Of a stretch of DNA of 64,000 nt, positions 27,370 to 34,824 are shown in pieces. The position numbers and the translations under genes were made by a program. Every line of letters begins with the position of its first letter. Within the stretch, counting starts at the first letter, position 1. Location of the stretch: positions 248,001-312,000 of the forward strand of contig NZ_JAFCJZ010000006.1 in the NCBI RefSeq assembly GCF_018130765.1. Direction: 5' to 3'. Source of the DNA: Bradyrhizobium iriomotense. Lineage in GTDB: Bacteria; Pseudomonadota; Alphaproteobacteria; Rhizobiales; Xanthobacteraceae. Under the pieces are notes generated by a model that saw only the letters and a program-made list of their open reading frames with translations, made no database searches and was not told where the DNA came from.

Positions 27370-28869
27370 TCACGCCAGCGACGTGCGCAGCCGGCTGTAG
27401 CCTTCCTGGATCGCGGACCAGAACAGGGCGACCAAGCCGAGCGCCATGATCGTGCTGACGAGGCCGTTGGAGAAGAACACGCCGAGCGAGCCCTGGGATC
27501 CCAGCAGCGATTGCCGGAACGCTTCCTCCGCCTTGTCGCCGAGCACGATGGCGAGCACCAGCGGTGCGAGCGGGTAGTTGCACTTCTTCAGGAGATAGCC
27601 GAGCACGCCGAACACCAGCATCAGCATCACGTCGAAGGTGCTGTTGTGGACCGAGTAGGCGCCGATCGCGCAGAGCACCAGGATCAGCGGGGCGATGATG
27701 CCGAAGGGCACGCGCAGGATCGCGGCGAAGATCGGCACGCAGGTGAGCACGACGATGAGGCCGGCGAGATTGCCGAGATACATCGACGCGATCAGGCCCC
27801 AGACGAATTCCTTCTGTTCGACGAACAGCATCGGGCCGGGCTGCAGGCCCCAGATCAACAATCCGCCAAGCAGCACGGCAGCCGTCGGCGAGCCGGGCAC
27901 GCCAAGCGACAGCATCGGCAGCAGCGCCGAGGTGCCGGCGGCGTGCGCGGCCGTCTCCGGCGCGATCACGCCTTCGATCTCACCCTTGCCGAAATTGTTG
28001 CCGCGCCGCGCCAGCCGCTTGGCGATGCCGTAGCTCATGAAGGACGCCGGCGTTGCGCCGGCGGGCGTGACGCCCATCCAGCAGCCGATCAGGCAGGAGC
28101 GCAGTGAGGTCATCCAGTAGGCGGGCAGCCCGCGCCAGGTCTGAAGCACGACGCGGAGGTTGATGCTGGCATTGCCGCCGCGAAACGCCAGCCCTTCCTC
28201 CATGGTCAGCAGGATCTCGCCGATCCCGAACAGGCCGATCACGGCGATCAGGAAGTCGAAGCCGTTGAGCAACTCGGTAACCCCGAAGGTCAGCCGCAAC
28301 TGTCCCGTGATGGAATCCAGCCCGACCGCTGCGAGCGCGAAGCCCATCATCATGGCCGCGATGGTCTTGAACGGCGGCTCCTTGCTGAGGCCGACGAAGC
28401 TGCAGAAGGCGAGGAAGTAGACCGCGAACTTTTCCGCCGGGCCAAATCGCAACGCGAAGCCTGCGACCAGGGGCGCGACGAGCGTGATCATGATGACGGC
28501 AAACAGCGCGCCCACGAAGGAGGAGGTGAAGGCCGCCGTCAGGGCTTCGCCGGGTCTGCCCTGTTGCGCCATGGGATAGCCGTCGAAGGTGGTCGCCACG
28601 GACCATGGCTCGCCGGGGATGTTGAACAGGATCGAGGTGATGGCGCCGCCGAACAACGCGCCCCAATAAATGCAGGACAGCATGATGATCGCCGATGTCG
28701 GCGGCATGCTGAAGGTGAGGGGCAGCAGGATCGCCACGCCATTGGCGCCGCCAAGCCCAGGCAGCACGCCGATGATGACCCCGAGCGTGATGCCGATGAT
28801 CATCAGCATCATGTTGTAGGGCTGCAGGGCGACCGCGAAGCCGTGAAACAGATTGACCAACTCTTCCAT
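27370..28869 (-). CDS. tctA: Tripartite tricarboxylate transporter, large membrane subunit (TctA family), copy 1
   Basis: Large permease subunit of 499 aa with about 12 hydrophobic segments. Family signatures are GVLPGLGGANGVAILLPLTF near residue 38, CIYWGALFGGAITSILFNIP and, in the second half, APETAAHAAGTSALLPMLSLG and GVPGSPTAAVLLGG. It pairs with the TctB- and TctC-like genes upstream on the same strand (42-base gap to tctB). The known substrates of the family are carboxylates such as citrate, tartrate or terephthalate. The operator ahead of tctC makes oxalate or a related dicarboxylate likely here. Confidence 0.92.
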   Translation of the reverse strand: MEELVNLFHGFAVALQPYNMMLMIIGITLGVIIGVLPGLGGANGVAILLPLTFSMPPTSAIIMLSCIYWGALFGGAITSILFNIPGEPWSVATTFDGYPMAQQGRPGEALTAAFTSSFVGALFAVIMITLVAPLVAGFALRFGPAEKFAVYFLAFCSFVGLSKEPPFKTIAAMMMGFALAAVGLDSITGQLRLTFGVTELLNGFDFLIAVIGLFGIGEILLTMEEGLAFRGGNASINLRVVLQTWRGLPAYWMTSLRSCLIGCWMGVTPAGATPASFMSYGIAKRLARRGNNFGKGEIEGVIAPETAAHAAGTSALLPMLSLGVPGSPTAAVLLGGLLIWGLQPGPMLFVEQKEFVWGLIASMYLGNLAGLIVVLTCVPIFAAILRVPFGIIAPLILVLCAIGAYSVHNSTFDVMLMLVFGVLGYLLKKCNYPLAPLVLAIVLGDKAEEAFRQSLLGSQGSLGVFFSNGLVSTIMALGLVALFWSAIQEGYSRLRTSLA

Positions 28870-28911
28870 ATCAATACGTCCTGCAGCAGCAATTGAATGA
28901 ATGCGTAGTTC

Positions 28912-29409
28912 TTACAGACCGAGCCATTCCTCGAGCGGCCCCTTGGGAAGCGGGACCAGGAACCAGCGCTCGAAAACCAGATAGGTCACGACCGGCATGC
29001 CGACCGCCACCGCGACGACCGTCAGCCAGCGATAGCCGCCGAGCCAGCGCATGAACCAGGCGATGAACACCATCGAGGCGACGTAGAGGCCGGCGAACGG
29101 CATCGAGCCGACATAGATCCCGGTGGGCACGACGACGCTCATGACCTGGCGAAGCTGTCCCCATTCCGCGAACAGCCGGCCGTCATTGCCGCGTTGCGTA
29201 TGCCAGAGGTTGATGGCGCTCGCGGCGACGATGACGGCGCCGACATAGAAGGGGAAGAAGCCGGCACGCGGGCCTTCCGCGCCCCAGTTGATGCCGGCTT
29301 TCAGGCTACCGAAGATCACGACCAGCCCGAAGACGCCGATCAGAAGCGCGATGCCGATTTCCACGGTCCTGTGTGCCGGGCCAGATTCGGAGCCGGATCG
29401 TTCAGTCAT
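28912..29409 (-). CDS. tctB: Tripartite tricarboxylate transporter, small membrane subunit (TctB family), copy 1
   Basis: A 165-aa membrane protein with four hydrophobic segments (IGIALLIGVFGLVVIFGSL; FFPFYVGAVIVAASAIN; the PTGIYVGSMPFAGLYVASM part; LTVVAVAVGMPVVTYLVF). The segment GPRAGFFPFYVG is the usual TctB signature. GGAGG lies directly before the ATG. Lies between tctC and tctA in the standard order. Confidence 0.88.
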   Translation of the reverse strand: MTERSGSESGPAHRTVEIGIALLIGVFGLVVIFGSLKAGINWGAEGPRAGFFPFYVGAVIVAASAINLWHTQRGNDGRLFAEWGQLRQVMSVVVPTGIYVGSMPFAGLYVASMVFIAWFMRWLGGYRWLTVVAVAVGMPVVTYLVFERWFLVPLPKGPLEEWLGL

Positions 29410-29496
29410 GGGACCTCCAGGCGGAATCGCAAGTCTTCTGCGGTCGCGGCCGGCGGGAGGACGGCGAGCGTCCTCCGCCGTCGTCGATCTCGTGGC

Positions 29497-30504
29497 TCAG
29501 TTCCCCGATGCGAGGAATCCGGCTTCCTTCATCAGGACCTCGTGGCGCTTCTCCTCCGCCTCGATCCACTTGGCGTAGTCGGCTCCAGTCAGGAAGGTCG
29601 TGTTGAAGGCGCCGCTCTTCATGAATTCCTGCCACTCCGGGGTGGCGCGGACCTTCTTGAACAGTTCGACGTAATATTCGATCTGGTCCTTCGTGGCCTT
29701 GGGCGACATGAAGATGCCGCGCAGCATGAGATATTCCATCGCGAGGCCCTGCGACTTGCAGGTCGGAATATCCTTCCAGGCCTTGCCGTCGGCGATCGGC
29801 TCGTCATAGGCCATCGGCTGGGCGTCGAAGACGCAGAGCGGACGAAGCTTGCCGCCGCGCCATTGCGCGACCGCCTCGATCGGATTGTTGACGGTTGAAT
29901 CGACGTGATTGCCGACGAGCTGAACCGCGACTTCGCCGCCGCCCTTGTAGGGGATGTAGGTGAATTTCGCGTCGATCACCTTCTCGATGCCGACCGTGAT
30001 GATCTGGTCTTCCTGCTTCGAGCCGGTGCCACCCATCTTGAACGAACCGCTCGGCGCCTTCTTCGCAGCGTCGACGTAGTCCTTGACGCTGTTGTACGGC
30101 TTCTCGGCGTTGACCCAGAGCACGAATTCATCGAGCGCCAGCATCGCGACCGGGCTGAGATCTTTCCAGTTGAACGGAATACCCGTCGCCAGCGGCGTCG
30201 TGAACAGGTTCGACAGCGTGATGATGATCTTGTGCGGATTGCCCGACGACGTCTTCACGTCGAGGAAGCCTTCGCCGCCTGCGCCGCCGGCCTTGTTGAT
30301 AACGACCAGCGGCTGCTTCATGAGATTGTGCTTGGTGACGATGCCCTGGATGGTGCGTGCCATCTGGTCGGCACCGCCGCCGGTGCCTGCGGGCACGATG
30401 AACTCGACCGGACGGACTGGCTCCCAGGCCGCACGGCTTGCAACGCTATTGGCGCACGACATTGCGATTGCCGCCAAAGCGACATTCAGAACGAATGGCT
30501 TCAT
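29497..30504 (-). CDS. tctC: Tripartite tricarboxylate transporter substrate-binding protein (TctC/Bug family), copy 1
   Basis: Periplasmic binding protein of 335 aa. It has a signal sequence (NVALAAIAMSCANSVASRA; Cys14 makes lipidation possible) and the Bug-family pattern FIVPAGTGGGADQMARTIQ near residue 35, then VVINKAGGAGGEGF and YIPYKGGGEVAVQLVGNHVD. It delivers a carboxylate to TctAB. GGGAGAG stands before the ATG. Its transcript starts far upstream: an oxalate-regulon operator lies 266 bases before the start codon (30771-30787). Confidence 0.9.
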   Translation of the reverse strand: MKPFVLNVALAAIAMSCANSVASRAAWEPVRPVEFIVPAGTGGGADQMARTIQGIVTKHNLMKQPLVVINKAGGAGGEGFLDVKTSSGNPHKIIITLSNLFTTPLATGIPFNWKDLSPVAMLALDEFVLWVNAEKPYNSVKDYVDAAKKAPSGSFKMGGTGSKQEDQIITVGIEKVIDAKFTYIPYKGGGEVAVQLVGNHVDSTVNNPIEAVAQWRGGKLRPLCVFDAQPMAYDEPIADGKAWKDIPTCKSQGLAMEYLMLRGIFMSPKATKDQIEYYVELFKKVRATPEWQEFMKSGAFNTTFLTGADYAKWIEAEEKRHEVLMKEAGFLASGN

Positions 30505-30860
30505 TTTGTTTCTCTCCCTGTCGAACCTCGAACGCAGCCGCTCTCTGGCGGCTTGCGTCAGCCCATCTCGATTCAGATGCTCGGGGTCACCTTGTTGGTC
30601 GATCTCCCGTTGCAGTCCCGGCCAGCACTTTATGAGCAGGGGACAGGGCCCGGCATCCGCTCCTTTCGACTAAGGTTCCGCCGAAGGATCACGGCAATCG
30701 CGCTTCGCCCTCGGTCCTTCCTGTTCCCGTCTTGCACCTTCAATTTGTGCAATTGTTCTTGGTTCCCGAATGGTATGCGAGATGCCAGCGGACAAACAAT
30801 TAGATCAAAGGGTCATGTCGGCGGACCAATCGTCGCAGTTGTGTTCGCGAGCGAGGTGAG
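30505..30860 (-). promoter_or_regulatory. Long untranslated leader and operator region of tctCBA
   Basis: There is no gene in this stretch. It holds the operator at 30771-30787 and then about 265 bases of leader before tctC. GAAGGA near 30720 can pair with TCCTTC near 30685 on the minus strand around an imperfect stem, so the leader may be structured. No known riboswitch was recognised. Confidence 0.45.
30771..30787 (-). promoter_or_regulatory. Oxalate-regulon operator upstream of tctCBA
   Basis: On the gene strand the site is TGGCATCTCGCATACCA, preceded by TTGTCC with a two-base gap, as at the other sites. The plus-strand form TGGTATGCGAGATGCCA shares both half-sites with the family. This ties the tripartite transporter to the oxalate genes. 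Confidence 0.72.
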
Positions 30861-30897
30861 GGCTCAAAAAGAAAATGGCCCCGACATGCGGGGCCAT
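30861..30897 (-). terminator. Rho-independent terminator of the 45-aa ORF
   Basis: ATGGCCCC (30875-30882) and GGGGCCAT (30890-30897) form a perfect 8-bp stem with a seven-base loop. On the minus strand it is followed by ATTTTCTTTTT. It lies about 70 bases after the stop of the small ORF, closing a monocistronic transcript. Confidence 0.85.
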
Positions 30898-30968
30898 TTG
30901 ATCGGACCTACGGTCCTCGAAACGTGTGTCCACCGGCGCGCCGTTGCGGCTGCGCGTGGAAGGCCCTC

Positions 30969-31106
30969 TCAAAGGCCGAAGCGGGGCAGGTCGCCGTTGT
31001 GATTGGAGATCTCGGCGCTCGCCATCAGGAAGCGGTCGACCGCGGCCAGGAAGCGGGTGAACAGCGAGGTGGAGGGGGCGAGAGCGACGGTAGCGGTCTT
31101 GGACAT
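30969..31106 (-). CDS. 45-residue small protein under its own oxalate-regulon promoter
   Basis: An ATG at 31106 with GGAAA about seven bases upstream opens a 45-codon frame ending with TGA at 30969. The protein starts MSKTATVALAPSTSLF, has an amphipathic middle TRFLAAVDRFLMASAEI and ends SNHNGDLPRFGL. The final (A/S)-x-x-N-x-N-G-D-L-P-x-F-G-L is a pattern I associate with short hypothetical proteins of Bradyrhizobium. It has its own operator (31163-31179), promoter-like elements (TGGACA-17-TAAATT) and terminator, so it is almost surely expressed. No known function. Confidence 0.72.
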   Translation of the reverse strand: MSKTATVALAPSTSLFTRFLAAVDRFLMASAEISNHNGDLPRFGL

Positions 31107-31162
31107 CGGAATTTCCTTTCTTGAGACGGTCAGTGTTGCTGTCTCATTTCGAAAGGCAATTT

Positions 31163-31179
31163 ATGTATACCAGATGCCA
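31163..31179 (-). promoter_or_regulatory. Oxalate-regulon operator and promoter of the 45-aa ORF
   Basis: The gene-strand site is TGGCATCTGGTATACAT. TGGACA lies one base before it and TAAATT follows 17 bases after that hexamer, a good sigma-70-like promoter with the operator filling the spacer. It is 56 bases upstream of the start codon. The last two bases deviate from the ATACCA half-site. Confidence 0.75.
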
Positions 31180-31462
31180 ATGTCCATGCATGCCAGTGCA
31201 TAGCAGCATGCGCTCTGCCGCATTGCAGCATAATGCTCCGTTAAAGGGGCCGTTCCGGGCTTAAAATTGCAGGTATGGACATCGAAACAGGGATTCCGGC
31301 CTCCAAGAGCAGGATAGCAGGAGGATAACCCTGTCCGCTCGACACAAGGCGGGGCCCGGTGGGGGGCGAATTTCGACCGCACTGCAGCATTCAGGCCTTG
31401 GCAGGGCCGGTCAAAGCCGTTAGTGGTCTGCCCCCTTTTCCAATCAACTGTCAGAGTGGTTC
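31180..31462. other. Non-coding gap upstream of the YegD-like gene
   Basis: This stretch of 283 bases has no convincing gene. Short open frames lack ribosome sites. The YegD-like promoter must be here, but no clear -35/-10 pair was picked out. Confidence 0.4.
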
Positions 31463-32794
31463 ATGTCGAGCGCCTCGCCCGCCGTCTCGATCGGCATCGA
31501 TTTTGGGACCAGCAATACGGTCATAGCGCTTGCGGCGGACGACCTCCGGGTCGAGGCCATCCGTTTTGACCACGGCGGCCAGCGCCACAGCACGTATGTG
31601 TCGGCGCTGTGCTTCTGGGAGGACCGGCCGGGCGCCGGCGCCCAGGCCGAAGGCGGGCCGTGGGCGATCGAGCAGTTCCTCGAAGGGCGCCACGTCTACC
31701 GCTTCCTGCAATCGTTCAAGACTTTTGCGGCAAGCAGCAGCTTCAACACCACCCAGGTCTTCCGGCAGCGTTTCAAGTTCGAGGACATTCTGGCTGCGTT
31801 CCTGCGCACGCTGGCGCGCCATGGTGGCGAGAAGTTCGGCTTCGAGACCTCCAGCATCACGGTCGGCCGCCCGGTGCGCTTTGCCGGCGGCAATCCCGAC
31901 GAGGCGCTGGCGATGCAGCGCTATCGGGCCGCGTTCGAGCGCTTGGGTGCTAGCCACGCGCGCTATGTCTACGAGCCCGTGGGGGCGGCGTTCTCCTTCG
32001 CCCGCAGGCTCGAGCGCGATGCCACCGTGCTGGTTGCGGATTTCGGCGGCGGCACCAGCGACTTCTCGGTGATGCGGTTTTCCCGCGCGGGCGGCACGCT
32101 TCGCGCCGAGCCGCTTGGACATGCCGGCATCGGCATTGCCGGCGACACGTTCGACTATCGCATCGTCGACCACGTCGTCTCGCCGCGGCTCGGCAAGGGC
32201 TCCAGCTTCCGCTCGTTCGACAAGGTGCTGCCGGTCCCGAGCGGCCACTACACCAACCTCGCGCGCTGGCATCAGCTCGCGATGATGAAGAGCAACGGCG
32301 ATCTGCGCGAGCTCCGCGAACTGGCGCGCACCGCGCTGAAGCCGGAACTGCTCGAGGATTTCATCACCATCGTCGACCTCGACCTCGGCTTCTCGCTCTA
32401 CCGCGCGGTGTCCGACGCCAAGGTCGCGCTGTCGGGGCAGGACCAGACGGACTTCCGTTTCAAGGGCGGCGGCGTCGACATCGGCGCGATCATCACCCGC
32501 AAGAATTTCGAAGCCTGGATCGCCGACGATATCGCCCGGCTGGGTGCGACAGTCGACAAGGTGCTCGGCGAGGCCGGCATCGCCGCGCGTGAGGTGGAGA
32601 AGGTGTTTTTGACCGGCGGCACCTCCTTCGTGCCCGCTGTCCGAAAACTGTTCGCCGACCGGTTCGGCAACGAACGCCTGATGTCGGGCGACCAGTTCGA
32701 GTCGATCGCCTATGGCCTGGCCTTGATCGGACACAGTCCCAACCCGGACCGCTGGACCGCAAGCGGCGGGCTCGCGCCGAAGGCGGGCGCTTAG
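31463..32794 (+). CDS. Hsp70-family protein, YegD-like
   Basis: A 443-aa actin-fold ATPase of the YegD branch of Hsp70. It holds the phosphate-binding loops IGIDFGTSNTV (residues about 9-19) and VLVADFGGGTSDFSVM, plus VFLTGGTSFVPAVRKLF near the C terminus. It lacks the C-terminal peptide-binding domain of DnaK and ends after the nucleotide-binding fold, as YegD does. The role of YegD proteins is poorly known. It stands alone and is convergent with the SRPBCC gene. Confidence 0.87.
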   Translation: MSSASPAVSIGIDFGTSNTVIALAADDLRVEAIRFDHGGQRHSTYVSALCFWEDRPGAGAQAEGGPWAIEQFLEGRHVYRFLQSFKTFAASSSFNTTQVFRQRFKFEDILAAFLRTLARHGGEKFGFETSSITVGRPVRFAGGNPDEALAMQRYRAAFERLGASHARYVYEPVGAAFSFARRLERDATVLVADFGGGTSDFSVMRFSRAGGTLRAEPLGHAGIGIAGDTFDYRIVDHVVSPRLGKGSSFRSFDKVLPVPSGHYTNLARWHQLAMMKSNGDLRELRELARTALKPELLEDFITIVDLDLGFSLYRAVSDAKVALSGQDQTDFRFKGGGVDIGAIITRKNFEAWIADDIARLGATVDKVLGEAGIAAREVEKVFLTGGTSFVPAVRKLFADRFGNERLMSGDQFESIAYGLALIGHSPNPDRWTASGGLAPKAGA

Positions 32795-32823
32795 CCGCCC
32801 GCCTCCTTGCTCATTCTGATGCG

Positions 32824-33267
32824 TTACTGATTGATCTCAGGCTCGACGAGTCGGGCGAGATTCCGCAGCGACTCCTGCCAGCCGAGGTAACAAGCCTCCG
32901 GCGGGATGACGTCGGGGATGCCGGCCTGCGTAATGTCCACTTCGGTGCCGACCGAGACCTTCTTCAGCATCACGGTGACCTGGATTTCGCCCGGCAGATT
33001 GGGATCGTCGAACCTGTCGGTGTAGCGCAGGCGTTCGCCGGGGACGAGCTCGAGATATTCGCCGCCGAAGGCGTGGCTGTTGCCCGTCGTAAAATTCCGG
33101 AACGACATCTTGAACGTGCCGCCGACCTTCGGCTCGAAATGATGCACCGTGCAGGTGAAGCCGTTCGGCGGCAGCCATTTCGCCATCGCATCCGCCTCGA
33201 GGAAGGCGCGATAGACTTTCTCCGGGCTGGTTGCGAGAACGCGGTGCAGGCGAACGGTGCTGGGCAT
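32824..33267 (-). CDS. SRPBCC (AHSA1-like START-fold) protein
   Basis: A 147-aa protein started at MPSTVRLHRV (33267), where GAGG stands nine bases upstream; the frame is open further but without signals. It has the AHSA1/polyketide-cyclase pattern: SPEKVYRAFLEADAMAKWLPP at the N terminus (cut here), VGGTFKMSFRNF in the middle and a C-terminal helix GWQESLRNLARLVE. Such proteins bind hydrophobic ligands or act as Hsp90 cofactors. No partner gene is seen; the adjacent YegD-like gene is convergent. Confidence 0.85.
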   Translation of the reverse strand: MPSTVRLHRVLATSPEKVYRAFLEADAMAKWLPPNGFTCTVHHFEPKVGGTFKMSFRNFTTGNSHAFGGEYLELVPGERLRYTDRFDDPNLPGEIQVTVMLKKVSVGTEVDITQAGIPDVIPPEACYLGWQESLRNLARLVEPEINQ

Positions 33268-33450
33268 GGTTGTTATCCTCAATGATTGATGGGCCCGATC
33301 TTGGCGTCTACTGCCCATTCATGTCACGAGGACGACCCGGATACTGCCGATCCGACACGGCATCTCGATCTTTTTGCTTATTGTCGGGAGCGTCAGGCTG
33401 TTCCGTGCGCCTCGTCGGTTCAGGCGTCGCCCTTGCCATCGTTCATGACG

Positions 33451-34506
33451 TCACTTCGTGATGACGTGCTTCGTCGGTGTCACTGCAGGCGGCGGCGCCG
33501 CCGGCGAAATCACGAACGTCACCCACGCATTCCAGCCCTCGGGCCGGTTTTCGCCGGCAAATTCCTTGTAGCCCTTGAAGTTGAGGTAGCCCTGTTTGTC
33601 GCCGATCGGGAAGATGAATCCGATCTGCGGGCCGATCCCGGCCACCCGCGAGCGGAAGCAGCCGACGCGATCGCCGGATCCGCTGTCGCAGCCGAGCTGC
33701 TGGTAGACATAGCCGACGAGACCCACCTGCACCTGCTTGCTCAGGAACTGGGACGCGCCCCAGTCGAAGTGCATGTCCACGCCACTTTGATACTGCGTAT
33801 CGGTGTTCTTGAAATTGTAGGTGAAGCCGAGCACGCCGGACAGCTCATGTCCGGTCTGCGGATTGAAATAGGTATAGCCGCCGCCCGCGTCGATCGCGCC
33901 ATGCCCAAGCCCGATATTGGCGAGCCGGGTCGACTGGTAAGCCCCGACCGGAATATCGCCCGTGATGTATGTCATGTAGTTGTTAACACCGGAATTCCAG
34001 CGCAGCGAGAATTGCGGGATCAAGTCGCCAAAGGCGGTCACGGAATCGCTGATCGAATCGAAGCGCGGCGGAAAGGGAATCGAGCCCAGCGGCGTCGAGA
34101 GTGTTCCCGTCACCAATCCGTTCAGCGAAGTTGTGTTTGCACCGTAGATTCCCATCAGGGTGGCCGAGGCCTGACCGCCCAGCACCGGCGTTGCGAAGAC
34201 GTAGGTTGCGTTCAAGAGGCCGAGATCCACGTTCGCATTGACGTTCGCGTTCAACGTGGCCGTCAGGTTCGCAGGGATACGTCCGATCTGAATTTCGCGC
34301 GCCCGCGCCACGTCACCGCCGGCGGACACCGAGGTGTGATAGTAGATCGCAGCGGCTGTCCAGCCCGGTTGCTGGGGTGTGGCAGCAAGGCTGCCGTATA
34401 GGCCCGGAATCCAGAAGCTGATGCCGCTTTCGTCGGCCAAGGTCTGGGTCGGTATTGATGCCACGGCCGCAAATGCAAGAGCGGCAAACGCTTTCGTCAA
34501 TCGCAT
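33451..34506 (-). CDS. SphA/MetA-type outer-membrane beta-barrel protein
   Basis: A 351-aa exported protein with a signal peptide (ALAFAAVASIPTQTLADE). The mature part has alternating beta-strand segments, the family opening GISFWIPGLYGSLAA, and a region GAIDAGGGYTYFNPQTGHE typical of proteins named for the meta-pathway of phenol degradation. It probably forms an outer-membrane channel for hydrophobic compounds. It is divergent from the sulfatase gene across a 318-base region. A terminal Phe signature is absent; the chain ends PTKHVITK. Confidence 0.8.
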   Translation of the reverse strand: MRLTKAFAALAFAAVASIPTQTLADESGISFWIPGLYGSLAATPQQPGWTAAAIYYHTSVSAGGDVARAREIQIGRIPANLTATLNANVNANVDLGLLNATYVFATPVLGGQASATLMGIYGANTTSLNGLVTGTLSTPLGSIPFPPRFDSISDSVTAFGDLIPQFSLRWNSGVNNYMTYITGDIPVGAYQSTRLANIGLGHGAIDAGGGYTYFNPQTGHELSGVLGFTYNFKNTDTQYQSGVDMHFDWGASQFLSKQVQVGLVGYVYQQLGCDSGSGDRVGCFRSRVAGIGPQIGFIFPIGDKQGYLNFKGYKEFAGENRPEGWNAWVTFVISPAAPPPAVTPTKHVITK

Positions 34507-34824
34507 GGTGACCCCTCCCGAACCACGAGCTTCGCTCAGTGGGAGCGCCTGATACGTTGCGGATCATATGACCTAGCCGGCCGTGCTTGCCATAGTTGCC
34601 GGTGTTCCGGGAATATTTTGCAATCAGGTGTAGCAAGAGAACAACAATACGGCGACGCGATACCGGCGCGATGGAGATAATGTCCCGGGAATTTACGGAA
34701 AAGCGCCGCTCCCCCGCCTGCAACTTCTACGTGTCTGATCCGCCATCTTGATCTCTTGATCCATATCAAGCCTTTTTCTGGTCGCCGGAAAATGATGGCG
34801 CCTCATTTGAAGGGAGGAATTGCC
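34507..34824. promoter_or_regulatory. Divergent region between the beta-barrel gene and the sulfatase operon
   Basis: These 318 bases carry no gene. The sulfatase side contains a perfect FNR/FixK box (34756-34769), AATGAT at 34791-34796 as a possible -10 and AGGGAGGAA before the sulfatase start. Nothing was recognised on the beta-barrel side. Confidence 0.55.
34756..34769 (+). promoter_or_regulatory. FNR/FixK-type box upstream of the sulfatase operon
   Basis: TTGAT-CCAT-ATCAA is a perfect match to the FNR/FixK consensus. Its centre (34762.5) puts a class II start at about 34804, consistent with AATGAT at 34791-34796 as -10 and leaving a 21-base leader with the ribosome site. This suggests induction by FixK or FnrN at low oxygen. 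Confidence 0.75.
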
